Positions 43,801 through 52,103 of a stretch of 64,000 nucleotides of DNA are shown here, in pieces (the stretch's first letter is position 1; each line of letters opens with the position of its first letter). The DNA comes from Halegenticoccus soli (GTDB lineage: Archaea; Halobacteriota; Halobacteria; Halobacteriales; Haloferacaceae), in the NCBI RefSeq assembly GCF_002844195.1, contig NZ_PEND01000004.1, positions 124,001 to 188,000 on the forward strand. Direction: 5' to 3'. The translations under genes were made by a program, and so were the position numbers. A model generated the notes under the pieces. The model was not told the origin of the DNA. It made no database searches and worked only from the letters and a program-made list of their open reading frames with translations.

Positions 43801-45513
43801 AAGATGGCCCAGGGCTCGAAGCCCGGCGAGGGCGGCCACCTGCCCGGCAAGAAGGTCAACGAGATGATCGCCCACGTCCGCTACTCGACGCCCGGCGTCG
43901 GCCTCATCTCCCCGCCGCCGCTGCACGACATCTACTCCATCGAGGACTTAAAGCAGCTCATCCACGACCTGAAGGTGGCGAACCCGGAGGCCGACATCAA
44001 CGTGAAGCTCGTCTCCGAGGCGGGCATCGGCACCATCGCCGCCGGCGTCGCCAAGGCCAACGCCGACGTGGTCCACATCTCGGGCCACTCCGGCGGCACC
44101 GGCGCGTCGCCGAAGACGTCGATCAAGAACGCGGGCCTCCCGTGGGAGCTCGGCCTCGCCGAGGCGAACCAGATGCTCCGCGCGACGGGCCTGCGAGACC
44201 GCATCCGCGTGTCGACCGACGGCGGGCTGATGACCGGCCGCGACGTGGCCGTCGCGGCGCTCCTCGGGGCCGAGGAGTACGTCTTCGGGACGGCGTCGCT
44301 CGTCACCTCCGGCTGCGTGATGGCCCGGCAGTGCCACGAGAACACCTGTCCGGTCGGCGTCGCCACCCAGGACGAGAACCTCAGACAGCGCTTCCCCGGC
44401 CAGCCAGACCACGTCATCAACTACATGTCGTTCATGGCCCAGGAGCTCCGCGAGATCATGGCGGAGCTCGGCTTCCGAACGCTCGACGAGATGATCGGCC
44501 GGCCGGAGCTCCTGCGCCAGCGCGAGACCGACCACCCCAAGGCGAAGCACCTGGACCTCTCGGCGGTCATCGCGAAGCCCGCGGGCGACCAGCGGATCAA
44601 GACGAGAGAGCAGAGCCACTCCGACCTCGACGCGCAGCTGGACCGCGAACTCATCGCCGAGGCCGAGCCGGCGCTTGCGTACGGCGAGTCCGTCCGCGTC
44701 GGAAAGCCGATCTCGAACGTCGACCGCGCCGTCGGCGCGATGCTGTCGAACCGCGTCTCGAAGCGCTACGGCGGCGAGGGGCTCGCGAGCGACACGATCA
44801 CCTGCGAGTTCGACGGGATCGCGGGCCAGAGCTTCGGCGCGTTCCTCGCCCGCGGCGTGACGATGGGGCTCACGGGCGCGGCGAACGACTACGTCGGCAA
44901 GGGGCTCTCCGGCGGGAAGCTCGTCGTCCGCACCCCCGAGGACGCCGCCTACGAGGCCGACGAGAACGTCCTCGTCGGCAACGTCGCGCTCTACGGCGCG
45001 ACCGAGGGAGAGGCGTACATCAACGGCGTCGCGGGCGAGCGCTTCGCCGTCCGCAACTCCGGGGTGAAGGCCGTCGTCGAGGGCGTCGGCGACCACGGCT
45101 GCGAGTACATGACGGGCGGCGTCGTCGCCGTGCTCGGCGAGACGGGCCGGAATTTCGCGGCCGGCATGTCCGGCGGCGTCGCGTACGTGTACGACCCCGA
45201 CGAGGCGTTCGCGGAGCGCGTCAACTCCGGGATGGTGTCGCTCTCGCCCGACCTCGCGGAGCGCGACGAGGCGATGCTCCGCCGACTCGTGGAGAACCAC
45301 GCCGAGTACGCGGACAGCGAGCGCGCGCGGGAGCTGCTCGACGACTGGGCGACCGCGGTCAAGAACTTCGTGAAGGTGATGCCCGATGCCTACGCCGAGG
45401 TCATAGAACGGGACGGCCGCGAGGACGTGCGCGACGCGCTCCCCCGGCCGGCGAGCGCGGCCGTCGAGGGCGCGCTCGACTCCGAAAGCGAGGCGGTGTC
45501 GAGCGGCGACTGA
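40894..45513 (+). CDS. gltB: Glutamate synthase large subunit (class II glutaminase + FMN domain)
   Basis: This 1539-residue protein catalyses glutamine + 2-oxoglutarate to two glutamates. The mature N-terminus is probably Cys23 (SNCGVGAV), the glutaminase nucleophile, after removal of a 22-residue propeptide. The central and FMN-binding synthase domains follow, with the 3Fe-4S cluster cysteines in CVMARQCHENTCPVGVAT near residues 1140-1151 and an elongated C-terminal GXGXG beta-helix (GAANDYVGKGLSGGKLVVRT region). No gltD small subunit is beside it, so the electron donor may be ferredoxin. The intergenic region upstream carries repeats and a hairpin. Confidence 0.95.
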   Translation: MTKPQSDEHPVGLADPTDERSNCGVGAVIDLDGGRSHETVADSLALLENLEHRGTTGAEENTGDGAGILVQRPDEFFEATLDVALPETYAVGSLFMPRDDAAREAVTELFEEALAGYGLDVFHWRDVPTDNADLGETALESEPDVWQAFVRPAENGVTVRGDDAVSAFDRALYVGRRAAENAIEAAEIDGSGRFYVCSLHRKTLVYKGLLKAEQLPTYYPDLADERMQTTLALVHARFSTNTLGAWHLAHPYRNIIHNGEINTIRGNVNWMRARETDLEHPDLGDEIDTLKPVTVADQSDTACVDNVVELLLQSGRELPHVLRMLIPEAYRNDDAMDADRRDWYDFHASLVEPWDGPALVAATDGDRVAAVLDRNGLRPCRYDVTADNRLIMASEVGALDAEPSEIVERGRLKPGQLFMADPEEGRVIPDEEVFESLTDRKYGEWIREEQRRLADLADDGDHATRGEVDALRAHQAAFGYTHDQLNHLIEPMAKQGKDPVGSMGDDTPLSVLSEINRPLFTYFKQLFAQVSNPPIDYIREELVTSLESRLGPQRNLLDESPEHARQLVLDSPVLTDAQTEAIKDLGGDGAASASDLGGGDASDGLRSAVVDMTYERGDGDGGAALEAAVERLREDAREAIEGGADIVVLSDRNVGPDRVPIPSLLATGAVHHSLVRNGLRNHVGLVVESGDPREVHHLATLVGYGAGAVNPYLAYQTIEDIVAGPDGADESAAIAAYKKALEDGLLKTMAKMGISTVASYQGAQIFEAVGLDSDLVGEYFEGTEIRTEGIGLPQIEEDLLTRHVVAFGSEDEPKLDRQGEYENRSGGLHHQWNPKTVGTLQQAVRSGSYEKYGEFAELVNDQSEELQTLRGLLEFESDRDPVPIEEVEPVEEIVTRFSTAAMSLGSLSPEAHENNSIAMNRIGGKSNSGEGGEPPERFGTEKECNVKQVASGRFGVTSHYLTSADELQIKMAQGSKPGEGGHLPGKKVNEMIAHVRYSTPGVGLISPPPLHDIYSIEDLKQLIHDLKVANPEADINVKLVSEAGIGTIAAGVAKANADVVHISGHSGGTGASPKTSIKNAGLPWELGLAEANQMLRATGLRDRIRVSTDGGLMTGRDVAVAALLGAEEYVFGTASLVTSGCVMARQCHENTCPVGVATQDENLRQRFPGQPDHVINYMSFMAQELREIMAELGFRTLDEMIGRPELLRQRETDHPKAKHLDLSAVIAKPAGDQRIKTREQSHSDLDAQLDRELIAEAEPALAYGESVRVGKPISNVDRAVGAMLSNRVSKRYGGEGLASDTITCEFDGIAGQSFGAFLARGVTMGLTGAANDYVGKGLSGGKLVVRTPEDAAYEADENVLVGNVALYGATEGEAYINGVAGERFAVRNSGVKAVVEGVGDHGCEYMTGGVVAVLGETGRNFAAGMSGGVAYVYDPDEAFAERVNSGMVSLSPDLAERDEAMLRRLVENHAEYADSERARELLDDWATAVKNFVKVMPDAYAEVIERDGREDVRDALPRPASAAVEGALDSESEAVSSGD

Positions 45514-45580
45514 GGCGGGGCGGCGACGGGTCGCCGACGGGTCGCCGACGGTCGACAGCGGATCGGCGGCGGCCTCCCGC

Positions 45581-46036
45581 TCAGGCGTCCTCGCCCTTCA
45601 GCCCGCTCACTGATTCGGCGCGCAGCCCCCAGATCCTGAGCTTCTGCATCGGATCCGCCTCCGAGAACAGGCTCGGATACCATGCGTTGTCCTCGAACGC
45701 CTCCATCGCGGCCGGCCGATCGGACCGCTCGACCTCCGCGATCGGCCCTTCGACGATCACGCTCCGCCAGTCGTCGGGCGTGTTCGCCTCGTAGACGACG
45801 AAGCTCGCCCGCTCCGTGCGCTCGCTCAGCTCCGACTTTTTGCTCCGCTCGCCGAATCCGACGAAGGCGAAGTACAGGCGCGAATCGCCGTCGTACCCGA
45901 AGGAGATGGGAACCCCGTACGCCACGCCGTCGTCGGCGAGCGAGAGCACGCCCGTCCCCCGTTCTCGGAGGAACGCTTTCGCCTCCCGTTCGTTCATTCG
46001 ATTCCCCGCTAATCGATCGACGTCGCTCGCTGTCAT
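45581..46036 (-). CDS. Pyridoxamine 5'-phosphate oxidase-fold flavin-binding protein
   Basis: This 151-residue protein has the split-barrel flavin fold: LRERGTGVLSLADDGVAYGV, then PISFGYDGDSRLYFAFVGFG and SVIVEGPIAEVERSDRPAAM. Haloarchaeal relatives bind FMN or F420; the reaction is unknown. The ATG is at 46036. It is divergent from a lipoprotein gene, with an AT-poor spacer of about 210 bases. Confidence 0.82.
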   Translation of the reverse strand: MTASDVDRLAGNRMNEREAKAFLRERGTGVLSLADDGVAYGVPISFGYDGDSRLYFAFVGFGERSKKSELSERTERASFVVYEANTPDDWRSVIVEGPIAEVERSDRPAAMEAFEDNAWYPSLFSEADPMQKLRIWGLRAESVSGLKGEDA

Positions 46037-46216
46037 GGTGGTCGTCCTTCGGAGAACACAAGGCGTCCCAGCGACATATGTGTGCGCTCCGTTCGCACGT
46101 CGCTCGCATTGCGCCGCCGCCGCGTCTCGACGCTCGTGACGGACCGGGGGGCGTGAAGAGAGCTTCTGGCGGACGCGTAGCCGCGTTCGCGCCGTCCGAG
46201 ACCGCCCGTACGAAGC

Positions 46217-46224
46217 TTTTTATC
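46217..46224 (+). promoter_or_regulatory. TATA-like box of the lipoprotein gene
   Basis: TTTTTATC lies 24-31 nt before the ATG at 46248, leaderless spacing. Confidence 0.5.
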
Positions 46225-46247
46225 GGAAAGGGGGACCAGACCGGCCC

Positions 46248-46775
46248 ATGAACCGACGTCGACTCCTCGCCGCCGCGGGAACGGCCTTCGCGTCGCTCGC
46301 CGGCTGCGCGTCCGTTCCCGGGACGCCCCCCGTCTTCGTCGACTGCCCCGATCTCTCCCCGGAGGGCGAGAGCGTCTGTGCGCACCGCGCGATCGACCCG
46401 CCAGTCGTCCTGAAGCCGTCGAAGTGGACGGTCGCGGCCGGGGAACCGGACGAGATCCGGTTCACGCTGCGAAACCGGAGCGAGCGGACGTACCGATTCC
46501 GGGTGGACGCGAGAGTGATGGAGCGGACGGACGAGGGGTGGGACTGGATCGCCCCGCCGCTGATCGTCGGCGGCCGCGGGCAGACGCTCGGCCCCGACGA
46601 CAGCGCGGAGTGGCTCATGAACGTCGGCGAGGCGCGCCGGCCGGAATCCGACGACGTGTGGTGGATTCCGCCCCTCGACCTCGACCCCGGGCTGTACGGA
46701 CTGCTCTCGTCGCCCGTCTCCGAGGGCGGAACGCGATACGACTGTCTCGCGCCGTTTCGGGTGGAGTCGCCGTGA
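46248..46775 (+). CDS. Tat-type lipoprotein (unknown function)
   Basis: This 175-residue protein has a Tat-type N-terminus (NRRRLLAAAGTAFASLAGC) with the lipobox Cys at position 20. The mature part has CPDLSPEGESVCAHRAIDPP and a fibronectin- or intermediate-like domain around WTVAAGEPDEIRFTLRNRSE and RTYRFRVDARVMERTDEGWD. It resembles small haloarchaeal surface lipoproteins. Function is unknown. M28 peptidase follows 96 bases downstream on the same strand. Confidence 0.72.
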   Translation: MNRRRLLAAAGTAFASLAGCASVPGTPPVFVDCPDLSPEGESVCAHRAIDPPVVLKPSKWTVAAGEPDEIRFTLRNRSERTYRFRVDARVMERTDEGWDWIAPPLIVGGRGQTLGPDDSAEWLMNVGEARRPESDDVWWIPPLDLDPGLYGLLSSPVSEGGTRYDCLAPFRVESP

Positions 46776-46871
46776 CGCCCCCGTCTCGGATCCGATCGTC
46801 CCTGGCGCTCCTTCCGGAAGGCGACCGCCCCTATCGAAATCGTTACCGTTCGGCCGGCACCAGGGAGTGTC

Positions 46872-48197
46872 ATGACGGACACAAAGTGGATCGGCGAGGC
46901 GTTCACGAGCGACGTCGGCTGGCGTCACCTCGAAGCGCTCGTCGACATCGGAAACCGGATGACCGGGAGCCCCGGCGAGCGCGAGGCGATGGAACTGACG
47001 CGCGACGCGCTGTCCGACGTCGGCGCGCGAGACGCCCGGATCGACCAGTTCGAGGTGCAGGGCTGGACTCGCGGGTCCAGCGCGATCCGCGCCGGCGACG
47101 CCGAACAGGACTGCATCGCTCTCCCCCGAAGCCCGAGCGGGAGCGTCACCGGCGACCTCGTCGACCTCGGGTACGGCCTGCCGGAGGACTTCGACGGGGA
47201 GGTCGAGGGCAAGATCGTCATGGTCTCCTCGACCGTCCCGGACCACTACGACCGGTTCATCCACCGCCGCGAGAAGTACTACTACGCCGTCGAACGCGGC
47301 GCGGCGGGGTTCGTCTTCGCGAACCACGTCGAGGGCTGTCTCCCGCCGACCGGGAGCGTCGGAACCGGGGACGCGCCGATCGGCGAGATTCCGGCCGTCG
47401 GCGTGAGCAAGGAGGTCGGCGCGCGGCTCGCTCGACGGTGGGAGGGCGACGAGGTGACGATCGAGGTCGACTGCGACGTTCACGACGCGACCAGCGGCAA
47501 CGTCCACGCCGAGCTGGGCCCGGAGACCGACGAGGAGGTGCTCGTGACGAGTCACCTCGACGCCCACGACATCGCCGAGGGGGCGATGGACAACGGCGCG
47601 GGCACGGCGACGGTCGTCGAGGTCGCCCGGGCGCTGGCGACGCGCGAGGACGAACTCGACACGCGCGTTCACTTCGTCTGCTACGGCGCGGAGGAAGTCG
47701 GCCTCGTCGGCTCCGAGCGCGAGGCGGCGAAGCGCCGCGGGTCCGACGGCGGCAGCCTCGACCGGATCAGGGCGATCGTCAACGTCGACAGCAACGTCCA
47801 CGGCCGGACGCTGAAGCTGTACACTCACGGGTTCGGCGGCCTCCGGGACGCCGCGGAGGCCGTCGCGGATCGGTTCGATCACCCGATCAGCACGAACCCC
47901 GAACTCGTCCCGCACAGCGATCACTGGCCGTTCGTCAGGTGGGGCGTCCCGGGCTCCATGGTCGCCGCGGAGTCCGACACCCGCGGCCGCGGCTGGGGGC
48001 ACACCTTCGCGGACACGCTCGACAAGCTCGAACCGCGAACGCTCCGCGAGCAGGCGATCCTCCTCGCGGAACTCGTCGCCGAACTCGCGGACGCCGACGC
48101 GGAGATCGAGCGCAAGGAGCCGGCGGAGATCGCCGCGGCGCTCGAAGCGGAGGATCTGGCCGCGGGGATGAAGATCACCGGGGACTGGCCCTACTGA
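46872..48197 (+). CDS. M28-family metallopeptidase (aminopeptidase-like)
   Basis: This 441-residue protein has an M28 zinc-peptidase fold with a PA-like insertion (about residues 95-190, EGKIVMVSSTVPDHYDR). Metal-ligand segments are TSHLDAHDIAEGAMDNGAGT near residue 227, YGAEEVGLVGSE, NVDSNVHG and HSDHWPF. No signal peptide is visible, so the protein should be cytoplasmic, where it would trim peptides or amide substrates. The substrate is unknown. Confidence 0.9.
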   Translation: MTDTKWIGEAFTSDVGWRHLEALVDIGNRMTGSPGEREAMELTRDALSDVGARDARIDQFEVQGWTRGSSAIRAGDAEQDCIALPRSPSGSVTGDLVDLGYGLPEDFDGEVEGKIVMVSSTVPDHYDRFIHRREKYYYAVERGAAGFVFANHVEGCLPPTGSVGTGDAPIGEIPAVGVSKEVGARLARRWEGDEVTIEVDCDVHDATSGNVHAELGPETDEEVLVTSHLDAHDIAEGAMDNGAGTATVVEVARALATREDELDTRVHFVCYGAEEVGLVGSEREAAKRRGSDGGSLDRIRAIVNVDSNVHGRTLKLYTHGFGGLRDAAEAVADRFDHPISTNPELVPHSDHWPFVRWGVPGSMVAAESDTRGRGWGHTFADTLDKLEPRTLREQAILLAELVAELADADAEIERKEPAEIAAALEAEDLAAGMKITGDWPY

Positions 48198-48303
48198 TCG
48201 CGCCGGGGGCGACGGCGACGCCTCGATCGAATCACGCAGCCTTTTACCCCCGGACCGGCAACGTCCGGGTGATGATCGACGCGTGGGCACGGGAGGAGTC
48301 CGG

Positions 48304-48993
48304 ATGAGGGTCGCGCTCCGGGGCGACGGCGGCGGCGTCCGGCGGGCCCTCGCCGACGCCGCCCCCGACGTCGAGTTCGTCGCTCCCGACGGGGCCGACG
48401 CGGTCGTCGCGGTCGGCGAACGGGCGCTCGTCGACGCCGCGCTCGCCCGGCCGTCGGCGCCGATCGTCCCGATCGGCGTCGGCGGTCGTTACTCCCTCCC
48501 GGCGGAGGAGTTCGACCGCCGGGTCGACTCGTTTTTGGCCGGCGAGTGGTCGCCGTCGGAGCACCCCCTGCTGTCGGTCGAGGTCGACGGCGCGGCGGTG
48601 GCGGAGGCGTTCCTGGACGTGACGCTCATCACGAGCGAACCCGCCCGGATATCCGAGTACTCGGTCTCCGTCGACGACGAGCGCGTCGACGCGTTCCGCT
48701 CCGACGGCGTCGTGGTCGCGACGCCCGCGGGCAGCACGGGGTACGCCCGCGCGGCCCGCGGGCCGATCCTCCTGCCGGGGACGGGCCTGGTCGTCGTCCC
48801 GGTGTCGCCGTTCGCAACCCGGTCCGAGCGGTGGGTCGTCCCGGCCGAGGTGACGCTCTCCGTCGAGCGCGACGACGGCGCGGTTTCGCTCGTCGTGGAC
48901 GGGCGCGAGCGCGGGGAAGTCGGTCCGCACGAACCGGTTCGGGTCGTCCGGTCCGACGCGGTTTCGTTGCTTCGGCCCCCCGCTCGTCCCTGA
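48304..48993 (+). CDS. NAD kinase-like protein, GGDG motif lost
   Basis: This 229-residue protein has the C-terminal half of an NAD kinase fold, notably TPAGSTGYARAA near residue 143 and the VVPVSPF loop. The N-terminal domain, which should carry GGDGT for ATP binding, reads ADAVVAVGERALVDAAL instead. ATP-dependent NAD phosphorylation is therefore doubtful; it may be a regulatory or NAD-binding relative. ATG at 48304 is chosen over 48283, because the latter adds only a Gly/Thr stretch. It lies 106 bases after the M28 gene. Confidence 0.75.
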   Translation: MRVALRGDGGGVRRALADAAPDVEFVAPDGADAVVAVGERALVDAALARPSAPIVPIGVGGRYSLPAEEFDRRVDSFLAGEWSPSEHPLLSVEVDGAAVAEAFLDVTLITSEPARISEYSVSVDDERVDAFRSDGVVVATPAGSTGYARAARGPILLPGTGLVVVPVSPFATRSERWVVPAEVTLSVERDDGAVSLVVDGRERGEVGPHEPVRVVRSDAVSLLRPPARP

Positions 48994-49045
48994 TGGCGCG
49001 GGCGGATTGGAAAAACTCTAATGAGTTACGGTCCCAGGGTCGAGT

Positions 49046-49483
49046 ATGCAACCGCTGCAGTTCCTGATCCCCATCGAGCAGGTCGAGGCGATCGGGCCGA
49101 TCCTGCCGTTCGCGACGCTCGTGTTCGCGCTCGCGAACGTCGCGACCCGGTACCTCGGCCACCGGAAGAACCGCCGGCAGGCCGAGGAGGACGAGCCCAT
49201 CACGCGGTACGCGCCGCACACGGTCACCACGCTGCTCTTGATCTTCACGTCGCTCGCGTACATTCTCGTCGAACCCCACGGCGGCATCGTCCTCTCGATG
49301 CTCGTGATCGGGATGTTCCTCGCGGACTTCTTCGAGTTCGAAGCGCGGCAGGTGGAGGCCCGAAACGCCCTCTCGTTCGAGGCCCCGAAGAGCGCCGTCG
49401 CGGCGTCCGTGCTGGTGATCCTGTACGCGGCGTACCAGAGCCTCTTCTTCCTCGTCGCGGACCTCTGGAACGCGGTGGTCTGA
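49046..49483 (+). CDS. Four-helix membrane protein (unknown function)
   Basis: This 145-residue protein has about four hydrophobic helices (residues about 15-38, 57-78, 80-98, 118-140) joined by charged loops (YLGHRKNRRQAEEDEP). The N-terminus is MQPLQFLIPIEQVEAIGP. It belongs to the conserved haloarchaeal neighbourhood near the cytochrome b genes, but its function is unknown. The ATG at 49046 follows a TCTAATG-containing AT-rich box about 25 nt upstream. Confidence 0.75.
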   Translation: MQPLQFLIPIEQVEAIGPILPFATLVFALANVATRYLGHRKNRRQAEEDEPITRYAPHTVTTLLLIFTSLAYILVEPHGGIVLSMLVIGMFLADFFEFEARQVEARNALSFEAPKSAVAASVLVILYAAYQSLFFLVADLWNAVV

Positions 49484-49613
49484 GAACCGCCGCGCGCCCG
49501 GTTTCCCTCGATCCGTTTTCGATCTCGATCCGGCTCGATTCGAGCGACGAGGACTGTTCTCATCGACTGTCCGACCCGTTTACGACGATCCGCTCCGAAG
49601 AGACGGTAAAGAC

Positions 49614-50564
49614 ATGGCCGCGACCGCTCCGCCGACGAGCGTCATCCTCCCTACCGTCACGTGGACCGCGGCGTGCGCGGAAGTCGCCGACCAACTCGGT
49701 CCGAGGGACGAACTGCTGATCGTCTGTGATTGCGAGGCGGATCCCGTCGCGAAGCGTTCGGACGACCTCCCCGAACGAGTTAGGATCGTCTACGCCGGCG
49801 AACCGAGGGGGTGTTCGGGGAAAGCGAACGCCGTCGCGGCCGGGATGGAGGCTGCTCGTCACGATCGGATCGCGTGGACGGACGACGATTTTTACCACCC
49901 GCCCGACTGGCTCGACCGACTCCGGGCTGATTACGTGAAGCGCGGTCCCGTTTCGGAGGTTCCGTTCTTCGTCGGACGGGATCCGCTGTCGCTGCTGCTC
50001 GAACCGATCTACGCCGTCGGCGGGACGCTCGGCGTCTACGCGGGGAACAAGGCGTGGGGCGGCGCGGTGATGTTCGAACGGGGCGACCTCCGCTGGGACG
50101 ATTTTCTGCGGGACCTTCGCCGCACCGTGAGCGACGACGGGCTGCTGTCCGAGTACCTCGACGTGACGCCCGTTAGACGGACTCGGTTCGTGGAGGTCGG
50201 CGGGACGATCCGCGGAACGATCGAGCGGCACGTCCGGTTCTCGCAGATCGTCCGGCGGCACAAACCGCGGGACACCGCGATCGCGGGCGTCGTCGCCCTC
50301 CTGCTCTCCCTCGGCTGCATTCTGTTTCCGATTCCGGGGCTCGCGGCCGTGACGCTGCTTCACTTGGCTGTGTACGAGGCGTTCGGCGTCCGTCGGCGGA
50401 CTGTCCTGCTCGCGTATCCGGCGACGCTGCTACAGGTGCCGCTGTTCGCGTACGGACTCGCCCGCCGGACGTTCGTCTGGGGCGACCGTCGGTACCGCTG
50501 GCGCTCGAAGTTCGACGTGACGGTCGTCGATCGACGCTCCCGGGAAGCGCGCGGCGCGAACTAG
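49614..50564 (+). CDS. Family-2 glycosyltransferase with C-terminal membrane helices
   Basis: This 316-residue GT-A enzyme opens TSVILPTVTW, has RIAWTDDDFYHPPDW with the DxD-like metal site near residue 92, and RRTVSDDGLLSEYLDV as the acceptor loop region. Two or three transmembrane helices end the protein (about residues 225-280). The layout resembles ceramide-glucosyltransferase-like GT2/GT21 enzymes, which transfer a sugar to a lipid at the membrane. The sugar and acceptor are unknown. Composition is slightly less GC-rich than the neighbours. Confidence 0.82.
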   Translation: MAATAPPTSVILPTVTWTAACAEVADQLGPRDELLIVCDCEADPVAKRSDDLPERVRIVYAGEPRGCSGKANAVAAGMEAARHDRIAWTDDDFYHPPDWLDRLRADYVKRGPVSEVPFFVGRDPLSLLLEPIYAVGGTLGVYAGNKAWGGAVMFERGDLRWDDFLRDLRRTVSDDGLLSEYLDVTPVRRTRFVEVGGTIRGTIERHVRFSQIVRRHKPRDTAIAGVVALLLSLGCILFPIPGLAAVTLLHLAVYEAFGVRRRTVLLAYPATLLQVPLFAYGLARRTFVWGDRRYRWRSKFDVTVVDRRSREARGAN

Positions 50565-50623
50565 TCGGGGTTCGACGGAGACGACGAGGGGACGCGAAAA
50601 GGGGAAGGGGGTTCGAATCCGGA

Positions 50624-50899
50624 TTAGCTCGACTCGCGCCGCTCGTTGTACGCCCGCCGCGCCTGCCGCCCGGCGGGGATGAGAACCCAGAAGGTGAGCG
50701 CGCCGAGTATCGCGAACCACGCGAACACGTCGATGAGGGCGATCGCGATCGTATCGAAGAGGTTCGCGGCCTCCGGCGCGGGGTCGAAGAACTGCGACGT
50801 ACTCTCGAAGGATTCGGTCTGGTACCACCCGGCGAGCACCATCCACGCGAGACCGGCGCCCGTGAGTATACCGAGCCCTTTGATGAACTCGTCAGCCAT
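50624..50899 (-). CDS. Small two-helix membrane protein of the cytochrome b cluster
   Basis: This 91-residue protein has helices at about 5-24 (IKGLGILTGAGLAWMVLAGW) and 47-72 (FDTIAIALIDVFAWFAILGA and on). It is the last gene of the leftward cytochrome b cluster and overlaps its upstream neighbour by eight bases. The coupling suggests a subunit or assembly factor of the complex. Function is unknown. Confidence 0.75.
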   Translation of the reverse strand: MADEFIKGLGILTGAGLAWMVLAGWYQTESFESTSQFFDPAPEAANLFDTIAIALIDVFAWFAILGALTFWVLIPAGRQARRAYNERRESS

Positions 50900-51281
50900 T
50901 GTTTGATCCTTCGCCGGAGTCCTCTTGAGACTTTCCCATTCCCCGGGCGCGGAACCGGGTGCCGATCGTGTAGACGCCGGCGCCGAATCCGATCGTCGCG
51001 AGCCCGACGACGGCCAGCAGCGCGCTCAGGACGCCCCGGTCGACCGGGACGCCGACCGCGGTCAGAAGCGCCGTAACCAGGCTGCGGAGCGCGCTCACCT
51101 GCAGCGTCGCCGCGTCCAAGAGGACGAACCCGAACACGACGCAGACGACCGCGATGAGCGTCGAGAAGACGGTGATCGTCTTGTACAGGCGCATCGGGAC
51201 GACGACGTCGCGCCGCCCGCCGTCGGACGCGGTCGAGTCCGCCCGCTCGCGATCGGCTGGTCGGCTGTCGGGATCGGTCAT
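50892..51281 (-). CDS. Membrane protein of the cytochrome b cluster
   Basis: This 129-residue protein has a charged N-terminus, helices at about 38-60 (ITVFSTLIAVVCVVFGFVLL) and 85-112 (GVLSALLAVVGLATIGFGAG), and a charged tail. It lies 26 bases downstream of petD. Like the next gene, it is probably an accessory subunit. No catalytic motif is visible. Confidence 0.75.
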   Translation of the reverse strand: MTDPDSRPADRERADSTASDGGRRDVVVPMRLYKTITVFSTLIAVVCVVFGFVLLDAATLQVSALRSLVTALLTAVGVPVDRGVLSALLAVVGLATIGFGAGVYTIGTRFRARGMGKSQEDSGEGSNNG

Positions 51282-51307
51282 GGGAATGAAGAGAGCGGCG
51301 AGCCGCG

Positions 51308-52090
51308 TTACTTCGGCGGTCGGAGCCGGTAGTAGCGGCGGTTGAGGTCGTACATGTACCCCTCGCGCATCGTCTTCAGCACCGCGTAGGTGACGAAGCC
51401 GGCGACGACGGGCAGCAGGAACGTCAGGTCGAACAGCAGCGGGACCGCGATCGGAACGAGGTTCTGGACCGCCAGCACGCTGATCGTGAAGGCGAAGACG
51501 ACCCCGCCGACGCCCACGGCCGCCCAGAACGGCTCCTCGACCGGCCGCCGCGCGCTCCCCTTGTTGAGGAACGGCACGATGGCGATGGCGCCGACGACGA
51601 CGATGTTCGCCAGCACCCCGTAGGTCCGGTCCGCCATGATCTTCTGCCCGTCGAGGATCGCCAGTTCGGGGTTGATCGGGGTGAGCTTCAGGAGGCCGAA
51701 GGACCAGTACAGGTACCAGTCGGGCAGGATGATCGCCGGCGTCGAGCTCGGGTTCGCCGGCGGGCCGATGTGCGGAGGCATCGTCGCCGAGAGGAACAGG
51801 ATCATCCCGACGAAGAAGCTCGCGATCGAGAGGTTTCTGATCGTCTCGTGCGGCCACGTCGGGAAGCCGAGCACGTCGCGCTCGACGTAGGTCGACTCCT
51901 GCCGGAGGTCCTGATCCTCGCGTCGGGCGCGCTCGAAGTACTCGTACGTCAGCCGCGAGAGGCCGGTCGTCCGCTCCTTGCGCTCGCGCCAGGTCGGCGT
52001 CTCGTCGTCGGGGGCGACGATGCCGGTGCCGTCGGCCCTGACCTCCTCGCCGCCGTCCGTTTCCGGGGTCTTGTCGTTGGTGTCGGTCAT
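51308..52090 (-). CDS. petD: Cytochrome b C-terminal subunit (PetD-like)
   Basis: This 260-residue subunit corresponds to the C-terminal half of cytochrome b, with an N-terminal soluble extension of about 85 residues. PDWYLYWSF replaces the PEWY quinol-site motif. About four or five helices follow. It forms, with PetB, the split b6f-like core that oxidises menaquinol. The gene lies 13 bases after petB. The extended N-terminal region (residues 1-85, highly charged) is unusual. Confidence 0.9.
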   Translation of the reverse strand: MTDTNDKTPETDGGEEVRADGTGIVAPDDETPTWRERKERTTGLSRLTYEYFERARREDQDLRQESTYVERDVLGFPTWPHETIRNLSIASFFVGMILFLSATMPPHIGPPANPSSTPAIILPDWYLYWSFGLLKLTPINPELAILDGQKIMADRTYGVLANIVVVGAIAIVPFLNKGSARRPVEEPFWAAVGVGGVVFAFTISVLAVQNLVPIAVPLLFDLTFLLPVVAGFVTYAVLKTMREGYMYDLNRRYYRLRPPK

Positions 52091-52103
52091 GGTCGTACCT
52101 CGA

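Noticed and set aside
40834-43926. A long open frame (about 1030 codons) on the minus strand opposite glutamate synthase
   Set aside because: It is Arg/Val/His-rich with no recognisable domain and mirrors the third-position GC bias of gltB on the plus strand. Antisense open frames are expected in such DNA.
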